A DNA stretch of 64,000 bases. Origin: CAIWHR01 sp963843595. Its GTDB lineage: Bacteria; Pseudomonadota; Gammaproteobacteria; Burkholderiales; Casimicrobiaceae. Below, one piece after another: positions 40,031 to 49,616 of this stretch (its first letter is position 1; each line of letters begins with the position of its first letter). Below the pieces are notes generated by a model. It did no database searches, had not been told where the DNA came from, and was given only the letters and a program-made list of their open reading frames with translations. The translations under genes were made by a program, and so were the position numbers. Location: positions 248,001 through 312,000 of the forward strand of contig CAWJLG010000015.1 in assembly GCA_963843595.1 (NCBI GenBank), in the 5' to 3' direction.

Positions 40031-40152
40031 GCGATATCTCAAGTGGACAAGAAATAGCTACGGTACCGTCAGGCGGCTGGCGCATCGTCGATCACCTGGA
40101 GTTCGTAATTAAAGGGCTTCACCGACTTCGCCGCAACTCGGCACAATGGCGA

Positions 40153-42057
40153 ATGCCAAAGAAATACGCGATGGGGGGCCGAGCCGCCTCGGCGCTGACG
40201 GGCGACGCACTGCCATCGCCCCAAGTTCAGTCATGGCGAGCGCGCCTGGGAGCCCTGCGCAACCTCCCACCATTCCTGAAACTTGTCTGGCGGACCAGCC
40301 CGGCGCTGACGCTCAGTCAGGCCCTGCTGCGGGTCCTGCGCGCATTGTTGCCGGTCGTGACGCTTTACGTTGGCAAGCTGATCATCGACGAAGTTGTGTT
40401 GCTTGCCGGGGCTCCGTCCACCAATCAAACCTTGCGGCAATGGATGGCGAGCGGAGCGCTCGACCGCGTGGTATGGCTGCTCACGCTTGAGTTCGGGCTA
40501 GCGGTTCTCTCCGACGTGCTCGGCCGCGTCGTCTCCCTGCTCGACTCCCTGTTGTCCGAGCAGTTCAGCAACGAAACCAGTCTTCGGCTCATGGAGCACG
40601 CTGCCACGCTCGACCTCGAGGACTTCGAGGACAGCGAGTTGCAGGACCGACTGGAACGCGCCCGGCGGCAAGCGGCCGGGCGCACGAGTCTGATCGGGCA
40701 GCTCTTCAGCCAGGCACAGGACGTGGTCACGGTTGCGAGCTTTGCCGCCGGGCTGCTCGTGTACGCGCCGTGGCTCATCGTGCTGCTCGCCGTCGCCCTC
40801 CTGCCGGCATTCATCGGCGAGGCGCATTTCAATGCGCAGAGCTATTCACTCAATTTCGCCCGCACTCCCGAGCGGCGAGAGCTTGATTACGTCCGGCAGA
40901 CCGGAGCGAGCGCGGAAACGGCCAAGGAAGTGAAGATCTTCGGCCTGAACGGGTTTCTGATCGAACGCTACCGGACGCTGGCCACCAGCTTCTTCGAGGC
41001 AAACCGCCGAATCGCGCTGCGACGCGCGGGCTGGGGAAGTGTGCTCTCCGCGATCGGGACCGTTGCCTACTACGTCGCGTACGCCTATATCGTATGGCGA
41101 ACACTCCACCACGAGTTCTCCATCGGTGATCTCACGTTTCTCGCGGGCTCATTCCGACGCTTGCGAAACCTGCTGGAAAACCTGCTGATGGGGTTCTCGC
41201 AGGTCGCTGGTCAAGCACTCTATCTCGACGATCTGTTTTCGTTCTTCGAAATCCAGCCGGAAATCGTTCAACCACCGAATCCAAGGCCGTTTCCCGTCCC
41301 GATACAACATGGTTTCGCATTCGAGAACGTGGGATTCCGCTACCCGGGCGCCGAGCGATGGGCCGTTCGTGGATTGACGTTCGAGCTGCATGCGGGCGAG
41401 ATTCTTGCGCTGGTGGGTGAAAACGGCGCCGGCAAGACGACGCTGGTCAAGCTGTTGGCGCGTCTCTACGATCCGGATGAAGGCCGAATCCTGCTCGACG
41501 GGCACGATCTCCGCGAATACGACCTGTTCGCGCTGCGCGCCAATATTGGCGTCATCTTCCAGGACTTCGTGCGCTATCACTTGACCGCTGCGGACAACAT
41601 TGCGGTCGGGCGCATCGAAAGGCGCGAGGACCGCACACGCATCATCGCCGCCGCCGAGCGCAGCCTTGCGGACGAGGTCATTCGAAAGCTTCCCAACGGC
41701 TACGATCAGGTCCTCGGCAAGCGGTTTCGGACTGGCATCGACTTGTCCGGCGGCGAGTGGCAGAAGGTCGCGATCGCCCGCGCGTACATGCGTGATGCGC
41801 AGCTGCTGATCCTCGACGAGCCAACGGCAGCCCTCGACGCGCGTTCGGAGTTCGAGGTGTTCAAGCGGTTTCGGGAACTGAGCCAGGGCAAGACGGTGGT
41901 ACTGATCTCGCACCGCTTTTCCAGCGTCCGCATGGCGGATCGCATCGTCGTGCTGCTGGACGGCGCTGTCGAAGCCGTGGGCACGCATGCCGAGTTGTTG
42001 CAGCAGCGGGGACGCTATGCGGAATTATTCGAATTGCAGGCCACCGGCTACCGATAA
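40153..42057 (+). CDS. ABC exporter half-transporter (membrane plus ATPase)
   Basis: 634 residues. Six membrane segments over about residues 50-350, then the ATPase: Walker A GENGAGKTT (near residue 422), Q-loop IFQDFVRYH, signature LSGGEWQK, Walker B LLILDEPTA and the switch His in VLISHRFSS. The fused arrangement is that of MsbA/lipid or drug exporters that act as homodimers. In the membrane part ETAKEVKIFGLNGFLIERY is the coupling-helix region of the group seen beside peptide and antibiotic genes. No substrate gene is adjacent. Confidence 0.88.
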   Translation: MPKKYAMGGRAASALTGDALPSPQVQSWRARLGALRNLPPFLKLVWRTSPALTLSQALLRVLRALLPVVTLYVGKLIIDEVVLLAGAPSTNQTLRQWMASGALDRVVWLLTLEFGLAVLSDVLGRVVSLLDSLLSEQFSNETSLRLMEHAATLDLEDFEDSELQDRLERARRQAAGRTSLIGQLFSQAQDVVTVASFAAGLLVYAPWLIVLLAVALLPAFIGEAHFNAQSYSLNFARTPERRELDYVRQTGASAETAKEVKIFGLNGFLIERYRTLATSFFEANRRIALRRAGWGSVLSAIGTVAYYVAYAYIVWRTLHHEFSIGDLTFLAGSFRRLRNLLENLLMGFSQVAGQALYLDDLFSFFEIQPEIVQPPNPRPFPVPIQHGFAFENVGFRYPGAERWAVRGLTFELHAGEILALVGENGAGKTTLVKLLARLYDPDEGRILLDGHDLREYDLFALRANIGVIFQDFVRYHLTAADNIAVGRIERREDRTRIIAAAERSLADEVIRKLPNGYDQVLGKRFRTGIDLSGGEWQKVAIARAYMRDAQLLILDEPTAALDARSEFEVFKRFRELSQGKTVVLISHRFSSVRMADRIVVLLDGAVEAVGTHAELLQQRGRYAELFELQATGYR

Positions 42058-42375
42058 GGGATAGTGCGCGTTGGTCGACCTTGGTCAATGGCGTCGTCTG
42101 AATGCGGCCAACTGCAGACATCGGGCAATGCTCTAGCCCCTGATGACACCGGTATCGTTGATCCGCGCGGTGTGCTGGCGCTCCCTTGCTTCCGAGCTCG
42201 ATTCAAACGGCGAGGCTGAGGCTTGCCGAAGGCCGGCGCAGGCGGGCGACAACGCGAATTGCAGTCTTGCAGGCCCGGGGATGTCGACGGCGGATATCAG
42301 CAAGCTGGCCCGTCCGGCAGCGGGTCTCTATACTTTGACAGAAGTAAACCAATTCCCTCCTCGGATCGGACACGC

Positions 42376-43689
42376 ATGTTCGAATCTGTTCAGAAACGCG
42401 CCGCGGCCATTGCCGGCGACCGACTCAAGCTGCGGCGTCTCATCATCAGCTGCAAGAAGTTGCTGTCCGAGCGTGGTGAGGCGGCTGGCGTGTCGCAGGC
42501 CAAGATCACTCGGGATCTGTACCGGGAACTGGACAAGAAGGGCCAGGAGCGATTCTTCGCGGCACTGCTCGCCGAGTTCTCGCCCGACCCAATGCAGGTA
42601 CTCGCGGCATCGAAGGCATACGCCGCGGAGCCGTCGGCCGCCAACCTGGCGCAGCTCAGCTACGCCGCCGAACCGCCGCGCCAGGAGCTGCTGCGACGGC
42701 TGAACCGGGCGCCGGGAGGCACCGCCACGATCCTTCGCATGCGCGAGCGCCTGTTGGACCTGAAAGGCCAGCAACGCGAGCTCGACGCCGTTGACTGGGA
42801 TTTCCGTCACTTGCTGTCGTCATGGTTCAATCCCGGTTTCTTGCAGATCGTTCGCGTGGATTGGCGCACACCGGCCTACCTGCTGGAGCAGATCATCGTT
42901 CACGAGGCGGTGCACGAGATTCGGGGATGGAATGACTTGCGCCGACGGCTCGAGGTCGACGGTCGATGTTTCGCTTTCTTCCATCCGGCGCTGCCCGACG
43001 AGCCGCTGATCTTCGTCGAAGTGGCGCTGATGGACAGGATGGCCGACGCGATACCGCCCTTACTCGACGCCCAGTCCGCTTCGAACGATCCGAGCCGGGC
43101 GACGACCGCAGTTTTCTATTCAATCAGCAACTGCCAGCCGGGCCTGCGCGGCGTGTCGCTCGGGAACTTCCTCATCAAGAACGTGGTGGACGTGCTGTCG
43201 CGGGAGTTTCCTCGGCTCAAGGTGTTTTGCACGCTGTCACCCGTTCCCGGGTTCGCCGCCTGGCTCGAGCCGCTGCTCAAGGGGGGCGATACCAGGCAAT
43301 CCAAGGCGCTGACGCAGGCGTTGAAGGCCGTAGCCGTGGAGCTTGGCACCGACGTCGCCAAGATCGCCAGCGACCCGGCTAACGCCGTCGCGCGCCTGGC
43401 GCCGCTGAAGGTGCCGTTGACGCAGCTATGCGCCACCTACATGCTGCATCGGGGCGATGTCGGCGAGCCGGCACAGGACCCGGTGGCAAGATTTCACCTC
43501 AACAACGGTGCCAAGCTGGAGCGGATAAACTGGCTGGCTGATACCTCCAAGAAGGGCCTGCGGGAATCGCTCGGCCTGATGGTCAATTACTTGTATGAGC
43601 CCAGGGCGATCGAGGGCAACCACGAAAAGTTCGTCCGGGGTGAGATCGTCGCTTCGCGGCACGTGCGCAGCTTGGCGCTGGGCGACTGA
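42376..43689 (+). CDS. Malonyl-CoA decarboxylase
   Basis: 437 residues from ATG 42376 (MFESVQKRAAAIAGDRLKLR). The N-terminal helical domain is followed by the GNAT-like catalytic domain: IIVHEAVHEIRGWNDLRRRL and the C-terminal FYSISNCQPGLRGVSLGNFLIKNV, with the catalytic Ser and His region conserved in MCD. It turns malonyl-CoA into acetyl-CoA, linking malonate use to central carbon and to polyhydroxyalkanoate supply. Phasin and an unknown membrane protein lie just downstream on the other strand. The frame is open 150 bases upstream but the family N-terminus starts here. Confidence 0.93.
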   Translation: MFESVQKRAAAIAGDRLKLRRLIISCKKLLSERGEAAGVSQAKITRDLYRELDKKGQERFFAALLAEFSPDPMQVLAASKAYAAEPSAANLAQLSYAAEPPRQELLRRLNRAPGGTATILRMRERLLDLKGQQRELDAVDWDFRHLLSSWFNPGFLQIVRVDWRTPAYLLEQIIVHEAVHEIRGWNDLRRRLEVDGRCFAFFHPALPDEPLIFVEVALMDRMADAIPPLLDAQSASNDPSRATTAVFYSISNCQPGLRGVSLGNFLIKNVVDVLSREFPRLKVFCTLSPVPGFAAWLEPLLKGGDTRQSKALTQALKAVAVELGTDVAKIASDPANAVARLAPLKVPLTQLCATYMLHRGDVGEPAQDPVARFHLNNGAKLERINWLADTSKKGLRESLGLMVNYLYEPRAIEGNHEKFVRGEIVASRHVRSLALGD

Positions 43690-44144
43690 CGTTCGCGTCC
43701 GTGACTGCTTGCGCAGCGTGCAAACGATCACGCAACACCATCGACGCTAGACCGAGCGCCTGCGGACACCCTCGTCAAGACGAGCGGCGCCTGTGCGGAA
43801 AGCGGCCTGCCCCGGCGACTGTCGTTGGAGGCGTGCCGGGGTACGCCAAACGTCCGGAACGGTCGATCGGCGACGTTCGGCCTGGGAACCTCGTTTCGTC
43901 TTGACCATCCGCACTCCTCGACCGGCGTCCCATCGCATGTCGTAGGAAATGTGTCGCTGTCGTACGCAATAATTCGTCCATCTATTCGTGATACGCGCGA
44001 AGTGGCTACGGACTTCGATCAGCGACGCGCCACATCTTCTCCGTTTGGCCAGGAAGCTCGCCGGTAGGATGAGCCGCCCGGGTTGAATAAACGTGAAACC
44101 CGGATGGGGCACGTTGCAACGCCAGTCCTTCGTGTTGCTGTCGC
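43690..44144 (+). other. Intergenic stretch, no gene seen
   Basis: 455 bases between the converging malonyl-CoA decarboxylase gene and the unknown gene at 44145. A 133-codon open frame on the minus strand has no family signature and an Arg-rich composition, so it is not called. Confidence 0.45.
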
Positions 44145-44624
44145 TCAACCCCGTGACATGAATTGCGCGCGCAATGTCCCGCGATCCGACAGGTGCCGCA
44201 TTGCGACGAATGCGAACGACGCGCCGACGGCAGCGATGGTCGCCGCGTCACGCGAAAGAAACACAATCACCTGTTGAAGCGCTTGTGGATTGCTTTGCTC
44301 GACATAGCGCACCAGCTCGAACATCTGGCTCGACGTTACACGCGCTGCGTCTTCGAGCGAAATCGACATCCGCGACCAGCGGGCCTGGGCAACGAACTTG
44401 GCGAATGCGCCGCCACCCAGCACCGCAAGCGCCATCGGGCCCACGGGCCTCAGCAGCTGCCGCAAGACACGCACGCGTTGCACGAGGCGGAGCTTCGTGA
44501 AAATGCCCGCCACAAGTACTGGCAGCGACGGCGCTTCGTGGCCCGGCGGCACGCCATTGGAAACCTCCGGGTGTTGAGTCGTACGGGGAGCTTTCCGCAG
44601 CGTTCGCTGTTTCGAGATCTTCAT
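44145..44624 (-). CDS. Hypothetical membrane-associated protein
   Basis: 159 residues from ATG 44624, which has a GGGAGGA site. The N-terminal 30 residues are basic (MKISKQRTLRKAPR), then two hydrophobic stretches appear, VGPMALAVLGGGAFAKF near residue 75 and AATIAAVGASFAFVAMRHL near the end, separated by a helix-rich linker. I do not recognise the family. Its place between malonyl-CoA decarboxylase and a phasin suggests a link with polyhydroxyalkanoate granules, but this is only context. Confidence 0.55.
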   Translation of the reverse strand: MKISKQRTLRKAPRTTQHPEVSNGVPPGHEAPSLPVLVAGIFTKLRLVQRVRVLRQLLRPVGPMALAVLGGGAFAKFVAQARWSRMSISLEDAARVTSSQMFELVRYVEQSNPQALQQVIVFLSRDAATIAAVGASFAFVAMRHLSDRGTLRAQFMSRG

Positions 44625-44904
44625 CGGAATCCTCCCTGTGTAGGAAAGGCACGCCGCAAAGGTTGCCCTGGATGGGCGATGTCTGCGTGCGTCGAGGCGA
44701 AGCGTCTTCGAACGCAAGCGGCGAATGCGCTTCAGTCGTGGCGCGAACTCATGCGACTCCCAACATCTGGTCGAGTTCCGCGATCTCGAACAATCCTATT
44801 CATCCTGCGATGCGCCGCGGCGCCCAGCAACAACGATGCGGACTCGACGCCTGAAGAGTGGCGTCCGACAAACGCAATGTAATCGCGGCGACGTGCGATC
44901 CTGG

Positions 44905-45261
44905 TCAGTGATGCTTCCTGTCGGACTCGGGACTCGAGGAAATCCCTCTGGGCATTTCGCCCATAAGCTCGACGAGTTCTTGGCCGTCTGCGAAGCAGTC
45001 GGCCGCCATGTCGTTGGCAAATGCCGCTTGCACCGCAAACGCTTCCGTCGGATGGGTACAGCCGGCGAGTTGCACGGCCGCGTCGAGTTCTTTCGTGAAT
45101 CGCCGCTGTGCGAAACGCATTGCTTCCTCATGCATTCTGCTGGCCTGGTTTATCCGCGCCAGATAGGTCCTGGTCGCTGTCTCGATCGTGTGTGAATCCA
45201 TGCTCCACGTCGGTTCCGGATTGCGGCCGGTTGGTTCAACGGACTTGCTGTGCCTATGCAT
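44905..45261 (-). CDS. Phasin-family protein
   Basis: 118 residues. ATG 45261 has a GGAGGAG site 8 bases upstream. After a 20-residue variable start, the helix ETATRTYLARINQASRMHEE, then HPTEAFAVQAAFANDMAADC and FADGQELVELMGEM, follows the phasin pattern of amphipathic helices without aromatic cores. Phasins coat polyhydroxyalkanoate granules. No PHA synthase gene is in the window. Confidence 0.7.
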   Translation of the reverse strand: MHRHSKSVEPTGRNPEPTWSMDSHTIETATRTYLARINQASRMHEEAMRFAQRRFTKELDAAVQLAGCTHPTEAFAVQAAFANDMAADCFADGQELVELMGEMPRGISSSPESDRKHH

Positions 45262-45562
45262 GATCACGGCTCCTCCGGGAACGTGGTGCACACGTTGGGG
45301 GCCGGCCGATCGCCAGCGCGACCGAGAGTTCCTACCGCCCCATGGGTGGGCCGCCGGGAGACCGACTTGGTCGCCATCGATGACCCGCCATGCCCGGGGG
45401 ACGATATGACAATGTCCTAAATCACTTTGCGCCGGCCAGGCACCTTTGTCAATCACGAAAATGTCATCGGGCACACCGTCGGAACTTGGCGCCGCCGAAC
45501 TGGATTTGCGCCGATTTCCCGGGCACATCTGATGATGCGAAACCGGCAATCGGAGGGGTTCG
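45262..45562 (+). other. Intergenic stretch before an IS3 scrap, no gene seen
   Basis: 301 bases; no frame is convincing. The last 140 bases probably belong to the left end of the IS3-type element whose orfA scrap follows. Confidence 0.4.
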
Positions 45563-45688
45563 ATGGCAACCAAGGAAAGACGGAAGTTCACGCCTGAATT
45601 CAAGCGTGAGGCGGTCAAGTTGGTGGAGCAGCCGGGGCGGTCGCTATCCGCGGGGGTGCGCGAACTGATCGCGGCTAGGGCACGGTAG
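45563..45688 (+). pseudogene. IS3-family transposase orfA, 5' scrap
   Basis: CGGAGGGG ribosome site, then MATKERRKFTPEFKREAVKL, VEQPGRSLSAGVREL and a stop after 41 codons. MATK-R-KFTPEFKREAVKL is the standard start of IS3 OrfA, whose helix-turn-helix would continue to about 90-100 residues. The sequence leaves the family after RELI, so only the first third remains and no orfB is present. Confidence 0.75.
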
Positions 45689-45961
45689 CGCTGCGGTCGC
45701 GCAGACCGCGCTGCCAGAAGACGCCGGGCGGCGAACTGGTAATCTACGAGTTCAGCGCGCATTTGTGGCGCCACCGCGGCACGGCGCGCGATGGGTTACG
45801 ATGAAGTCGGCTTGGCGATCCGTCTGTCGACCAACAATCAGATAATGTGCGGTCGCGGCGAGCGCGCCACGCACGATGCGGTGCGCGATCGACCGGGGAC
45901 CCGGTCTCGCGGCCGGCGAGACACCACTGGCGCCCGACGGCGCATGGGAGCTGGGGAAGCC

Positions 45962-47086
45962 ATGAATACGACGCGACTCCGCGAAGCGCTGCCGGGCTGG
46001 ACGCCGCAACCCCCTGTGGACCGAGTGCTGGTCGGGGTGCTGGTCGGTGAAGGGGTGGGTGAGGAGGTCATGCCCTGCGCCCTCGACGTCCTGCGCGCGG
46101 CATGTGCCGAGGGCGCACCGCAACTCGAGATCCGCGTCGGTGGCTTGATCGGACGACCGGCCTTGCTCGAGCACGGGCGGGCGCTGACCGGCGAAGTGGT
46201 CGATTTCTGCCGTAGCGTGTTTGCCGACGGCGGCGCCTTGCTGTGCGGGCCGGGCGGCGGGCGCTTCGTATACGAGTTGCGCGCGGAGTTCGATCTCTAT
46301 TGCAAGTACACGCCGATCAGACCGATGCCGGCGCTGCGGGATTGCGGTGCTGTCCGACCCGAGCACCTGCGCGACATCGACATACTGGCGGTTCGTGAAA
46401 ACACCAGCGGCCTGTATTTCGGTGCGTCACGCCGCGAAACTGCCGCCGGCGAAGACGCGGTCGTGCACGAATTCCGTTATCGCCGGTCCGAGGTGACACG
46501 CATCCTCCGCTGTGCGTTCCAGGCCGCGTCCCAGCGTCGCGGCAAGGTCTCGATAACCACCAAACCGGGCGGTTTGCCGCTCATGAGCGCGCTATGGGAG
46601 GAGCTCGCGCACGAATTCGCCTCCGAACTCGGCGTCGAACTCACCGTGCTCGAGATCGACAACGCCGTCTACCAGATGATCGCGCGGCCCCAGGCTTTCG
46701 ACGTGATCGTCTCGCCGAACATGTTCGGCGATGTGCTCGCCGACAGCGGTGCCCTGTTGCTGGGTTCGCGGGGTATGTCGTATTCCGGCAATTTTGGCGA
46801 CGACCGCCGAGCGGTCTATCAGACCGGGCACGGTGCCGCGCACGATATCGCGGGCCACGATCGGGCCAACCCGATCGGTCAGATCCTGTCGGTTGCGATG
46901 ATGCTGCGCGAGAGTTTTGGGCTGCCGCGCCATGCTGCGCGCGTCGAGGCGGCGATCGAAAGCACGCTGGCACGCGGCTATCGCACGCGCGACATTGCAA
47001 GTGCGCACAGCACGGTGGTAGGAACGCGTGCACTCGGCGGACTTGTGACCGGCGCCGTGCTCGCGGCGGTGCGTGAAACGGTCTGA
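45962..47086 (+). CDS. Isopropylmalate/isocitrate/tartrate dehydrogenase-family protein
   Basis: 374 residues from ATG 45962 (MNTTRLREALPG). VLVGVLVGEGVGEEVMPCALDVL is the family start with GEGVG in place of the usual GDGIG; IDILAVRENTSGLYFGASRR carries the Arg/Glu-Asn substrate loop, SITTKPGGLPLMSALW a conserved Lys, and VSPNMFGDVLADSGALLLGS the metal Asp region. The substrate is a 2-hydroxy acid decarboxylated with NAD(P)+, but typical leuB and icd residues differ, so a catabolic acid is more likely. Two bases separate it from the cysteine hydrolase gene: one operon. Confidence 0.82.
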   Translation: MNTTRLREALPGWTPQPPVDRVLVGVLVGEGVGEEVMPCALDVLRAACAEGAPQLEIRVGGLIGRPALLEHGRALTGEVVDFCRSVFADGGALLCGPGGGRFVYELRAEFDLYCKYTPIRPMPALRDCGAVRPEHLRDIDILAVRENTSGLYFGASRRETAAGEDAVVHEFRYRRSEVTRILRCAFQAASQRRGKVSITTKPGGLPLMSALWEELAHEFASELGVELTVLEIDNAVYQMIARPQAFDVIVSPNMFGDVLADSGALLLGSRGMSYSGNFGDDRRAVYQTGHGAAHDIAGHDRANPIGQILSVAMMLRESFGLPRHAARVEAAIESTLARGYRTRDIASAHSTVVGTRALGGLVTGAVLAAVRETV

Positions 47087-47088
47087 GC

Positions 47089-47673
47089 ATGCGCCCTGCG
47101 TTGTTGCTGGTGGACTTGCAGCGAGATTTCCTAGAGCCGCGGGATCTGCAACCGCCGCGCGAGACTCTGCTGCGCGGCCTGACTGGCTTGCTCGGCGGAT
47201 GCAGGACGCGGGATATCCCGGTCCTGCACGTGCGCACGCTTGTTGCGGCGGACGGCCACGATCGCATGCCGCATTGGACACGCAGCGGTGACGCGCGCTG
47301 CGTCGTCGGCAGCAGCGGCGCCGAGGCGCCGACCGCTCTGCGCGAACATGCCGGCGAGAAGGTCTATCCAAAGCAGTTCTACAGCGCGTTTGGCAATTCC
47401 GCGCTGGAGACCGATCTGCGCGAGGCGGGTATCGATACCGTGCTGGTATGCGGCGTGCACACGCATGCATGCGTGCAGACGACCGTGCTGGATGCCTATC
47501 AGCGCGGATTCGGCGTCATCCTCGTTGCCGATGCCATCGCCTCATACGCGCCGCTGCTGGCGCAACTCACCGTCGATCATCTTGCCGGCCGGGCTTGCGA
47601 GCTGCTCTCTGCGAGCGAGTTCTGGACCCGCTTCGACGCGTCGTCGGCCGCGCGACGCGTGCCCCTTCGGTGA
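47089..47673 (+). CDS. Isochorismatase-like cysteine hydrolase
   Basis: 194 residues. LLLVDLQRDFLEP supplies the catalytic Asp, YPKQFYSAFGN the Lys, and VLVCGVHTHACVQTTVLDAYQRG the nucleophilic Cys, the three-residue site of nicotinamidase/isochorismatase hydrolases. It would hydrolyse an amide or an enol-ether; between a dehydrogenase and a Rieske oxygenase a catabolic amidase is plausible. Spacing of two bases to the upstream gene. Confidence 0.83.
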   Translation: MRPALLLVDLQRDFLEPRDLQPPRETLLRGLTGLLGGCRTRDIPVLHVRTLVAADGHDRMPHWTRSGDARCVVGSSGAEAPTALREHAGEKVYPKQFYSAFGNSALETDLREAGIDTVLVCGVHTHACVQTTVLDAYQRGFGVILVADAIASYAPLLAQLTVDHLAGRACELLSASEFWTRFDASSAARRVPLR

Positions 47674-47960
47674 GCTGGCCCGGCGTGAGTTCCGGGCGAA
47701 GGCTGGCAGCGTTGCGCGCATGGCAGCGCGCGCCCTGCACGCGAGCGCGAGCGGTGTCTCGCGTTGTCGGACGTCGGCACCATCCGTTGCCACGTAGCGT
47801 GTCGACGCGGAAGCAGCTTCGCGGGCAGGAAGGTCTCCGGTGGGCGCCGGGACGACGATTCCTGACGCGCAGATCCAGATCGAATGCGGTGTGCCCCGCG
47901 CCGCGTCGCGGTGAGCGCATTTCGTCTTCGCAATCTGGCGGTGAGAGGGAGAGAAGTCTC

Positions 47961-49367
47961 ATGTTAAGCCCCGAGAACAACGAACTGCTGACACGCGTCG
48001 GACCTGGCACCCCGATGGGCGAGCTATTGCGCCAGTACTGGATGCCGGTGGTGTTGTCAGCCGAACTGCCCGAGCCGGACGGCGCTCCGCTCCGGGTGCG
48101 CCTGCTCGCCGAGGACCTGGTGGCGTTTCGCACGAGCAGCGGCGAGCCGGGCCTGCTCGAGGAGCGCTGCGCACACCGGCGCGCGTCGCTGTTCTACGGG
48201 CGCAATGAACAAGGAGGATTGCGCTGCGCCTATCACGGCTGGAAGTTCGGCCTGGACGGGCGCTGCCTGGATCTTCCGAATGAAGCGCCGGATTGCCCGC
48301 TGCGCGGCAAGGTGCGCCAGCGCGCCTACCCGTGCAGGGAGCGCAATGGCGTGATATGGGCCTACCTCGGCCCGCGCGCGGAGCCGCCCGGGTTGCCATT
48401 GCTCGAATGGAATCTGTCCCGCGACAACATCCCGTTCATGTGGCGCAACTACCGGGCTTGCAACTGGGTGCAGGCGATGGAAGGCGATTTGGACAGCTCG
48501 CACATCAATTTCCTGCATGGAACGCTCGACAACGCCGACGTATCGACCGTGCCCGGTGTGCCGCTGCCGGGTTTCGCGGCGCCCGGGATCCGCCTGGTAC
48601 GAAGCGGAGGCGTGCCGCGCCTGGAAGTCCGGGACACCGAGGTCGGTGCGTTGCACACCGCCGCGCGCCGGCTTGAAGATGGTCGCGAGTATCACCGCGT
48701 GCACCCATTCATGTTCCCGTTTCACACAATGGTCGGCGGCGGAACAGACAGTTCCGATATCAGCTACAACGGCAAGCTCTGGGTGCCGATGGACGATTAC
48801 CAGACGCTGGCACTCGAGTGGCAGTTTCGCCCCGGGCGCGCGTGGACCGACGCCGAGCGCGAGAATCTGTTGGCGGCACGCATTCCCCACGGTTTTTTGC
48901 CGCGCAGCGAGATTGCCGCCGGTGCATGGCGCCCGAGTGCCGGCGCGCATAATGACTACCTGATCGATCGCGGGCTCGAAAAAGCGAAGCTGTTCTGCGG
49001 CATCCTGTCGAACCCGCTGCAGGATGCGGCGATGCAGGAGAGCATGGGAGCGATCGTGGACCGCACGCGCGAACACCTGGGCCCGGCCGATACGGTGATC
49101 ATCCGCGTGCGCAGGCGGCTGATCGAGGCGGCACGCGCGCTGCGCGACGCGGGTGCCACGCCGCCCGGCGTGGATCAGCCCGAGCTGTACGCGCAGCGCC
49201 CGGTCGGCATCGTGCTCGAAGGGGGTGCCGACTGGGCAGAGGCAAGCCGCGAGCGGCGGGAGTGGGCGCACGAGTTGCCAGGGGCGGCGCATCCGGCAGC
49301 AGTTGGACCCGCTCAAGAATGTGTCGATCCATCGGCACCAAACCGTCCATCTCAGAGTTCGCGCTGA
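47961..49367 (+). CDS. Rieske non-haem iron oxygenase, phthalate-dioxygenase type
   Basis: 468 residues from ATG 47961, preceded by GAGAGGGAGAGA. The Rieske cluster is bound by CAHRRAS and CAYHGWKFG (C-x-H and C-x2-H). The catalytic iron site has EGDLDSSHINFLHG, giving the bridging Asp and two His ligands. YWMPVVLSAELPEPDG at the start is typical of phthalate 4,5-dioxygenase and related demethylases. The matching reductase is not nearby. The last 50 residues (RREWAHELPGAAHPA onward) are low in complexity and may result from a lost stop or a frameshift. Confidence 0.87.
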   Translation: MLSPENNELLTRVGPGTPMGELLRQYWMPVVLSAELPEPDGAPLRVRLLAEDLVAFRTSSGEPGLLEERCAHRRASLFYGRNEQGGLRCAYHGWKFGLDGRCLDLPNEAPDCPLRGKVRQRAYPCRERNGVIWAYLGPRAEPPGLPLLEWNLSRDNIPFMWRNYRACNWVQAMEGDLDSSHINFLHGTLDNADVSTVPGVPLPGFAAPGIRLVRSGGVPRLEVRDTEVGALHTAARRLEDGREYHRVHPFMFPFHTMVGGGTDSSDISYNGKLWVPMDDYQTLALEWQFRPGRAWTDAERENLLAARIPHGFLPRSEIAAGAWRPSAGAHNDYLIDRGLEKAKLFCGILSNPLQDAAMQESMGAIVDRTREHLGPADTVIIRVRRRLIEAARALRDAGATPPGVDQPELYAQRPVGIVLEGGADWAEASRERREWAHELPGAAHPAAVGPAQECVDPSAPNRPSQSSR

Positions 49368-49616
49368 GCCTATATGGCATGGCGCAGCACCACGGCTAGC
49401 TGGTGTGTCCGGAGTGCGTCCGGTCCGCGAGCAACCAGCAGCGATCCGCCGGGGCATGTTGTCCATCTATGGATTCAGCGTTTCGGGATGGATCACTAGC
49501 CGCACGATCGGGTGGGGAGCACAGGCCACCGCCGCGTTCTTCCGGCAGGGGGCTGGCGTTATACTGCACCGCGCCGCATTTTTTTATCACGAAGATTCGT
49601 CTCAGGAGGTTCCCCA

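Noticed and set aside
43747..44148. 133-codon minus-strand frame
   Set aside because: No ribosome site, Arg-rich, no recognisable motif.
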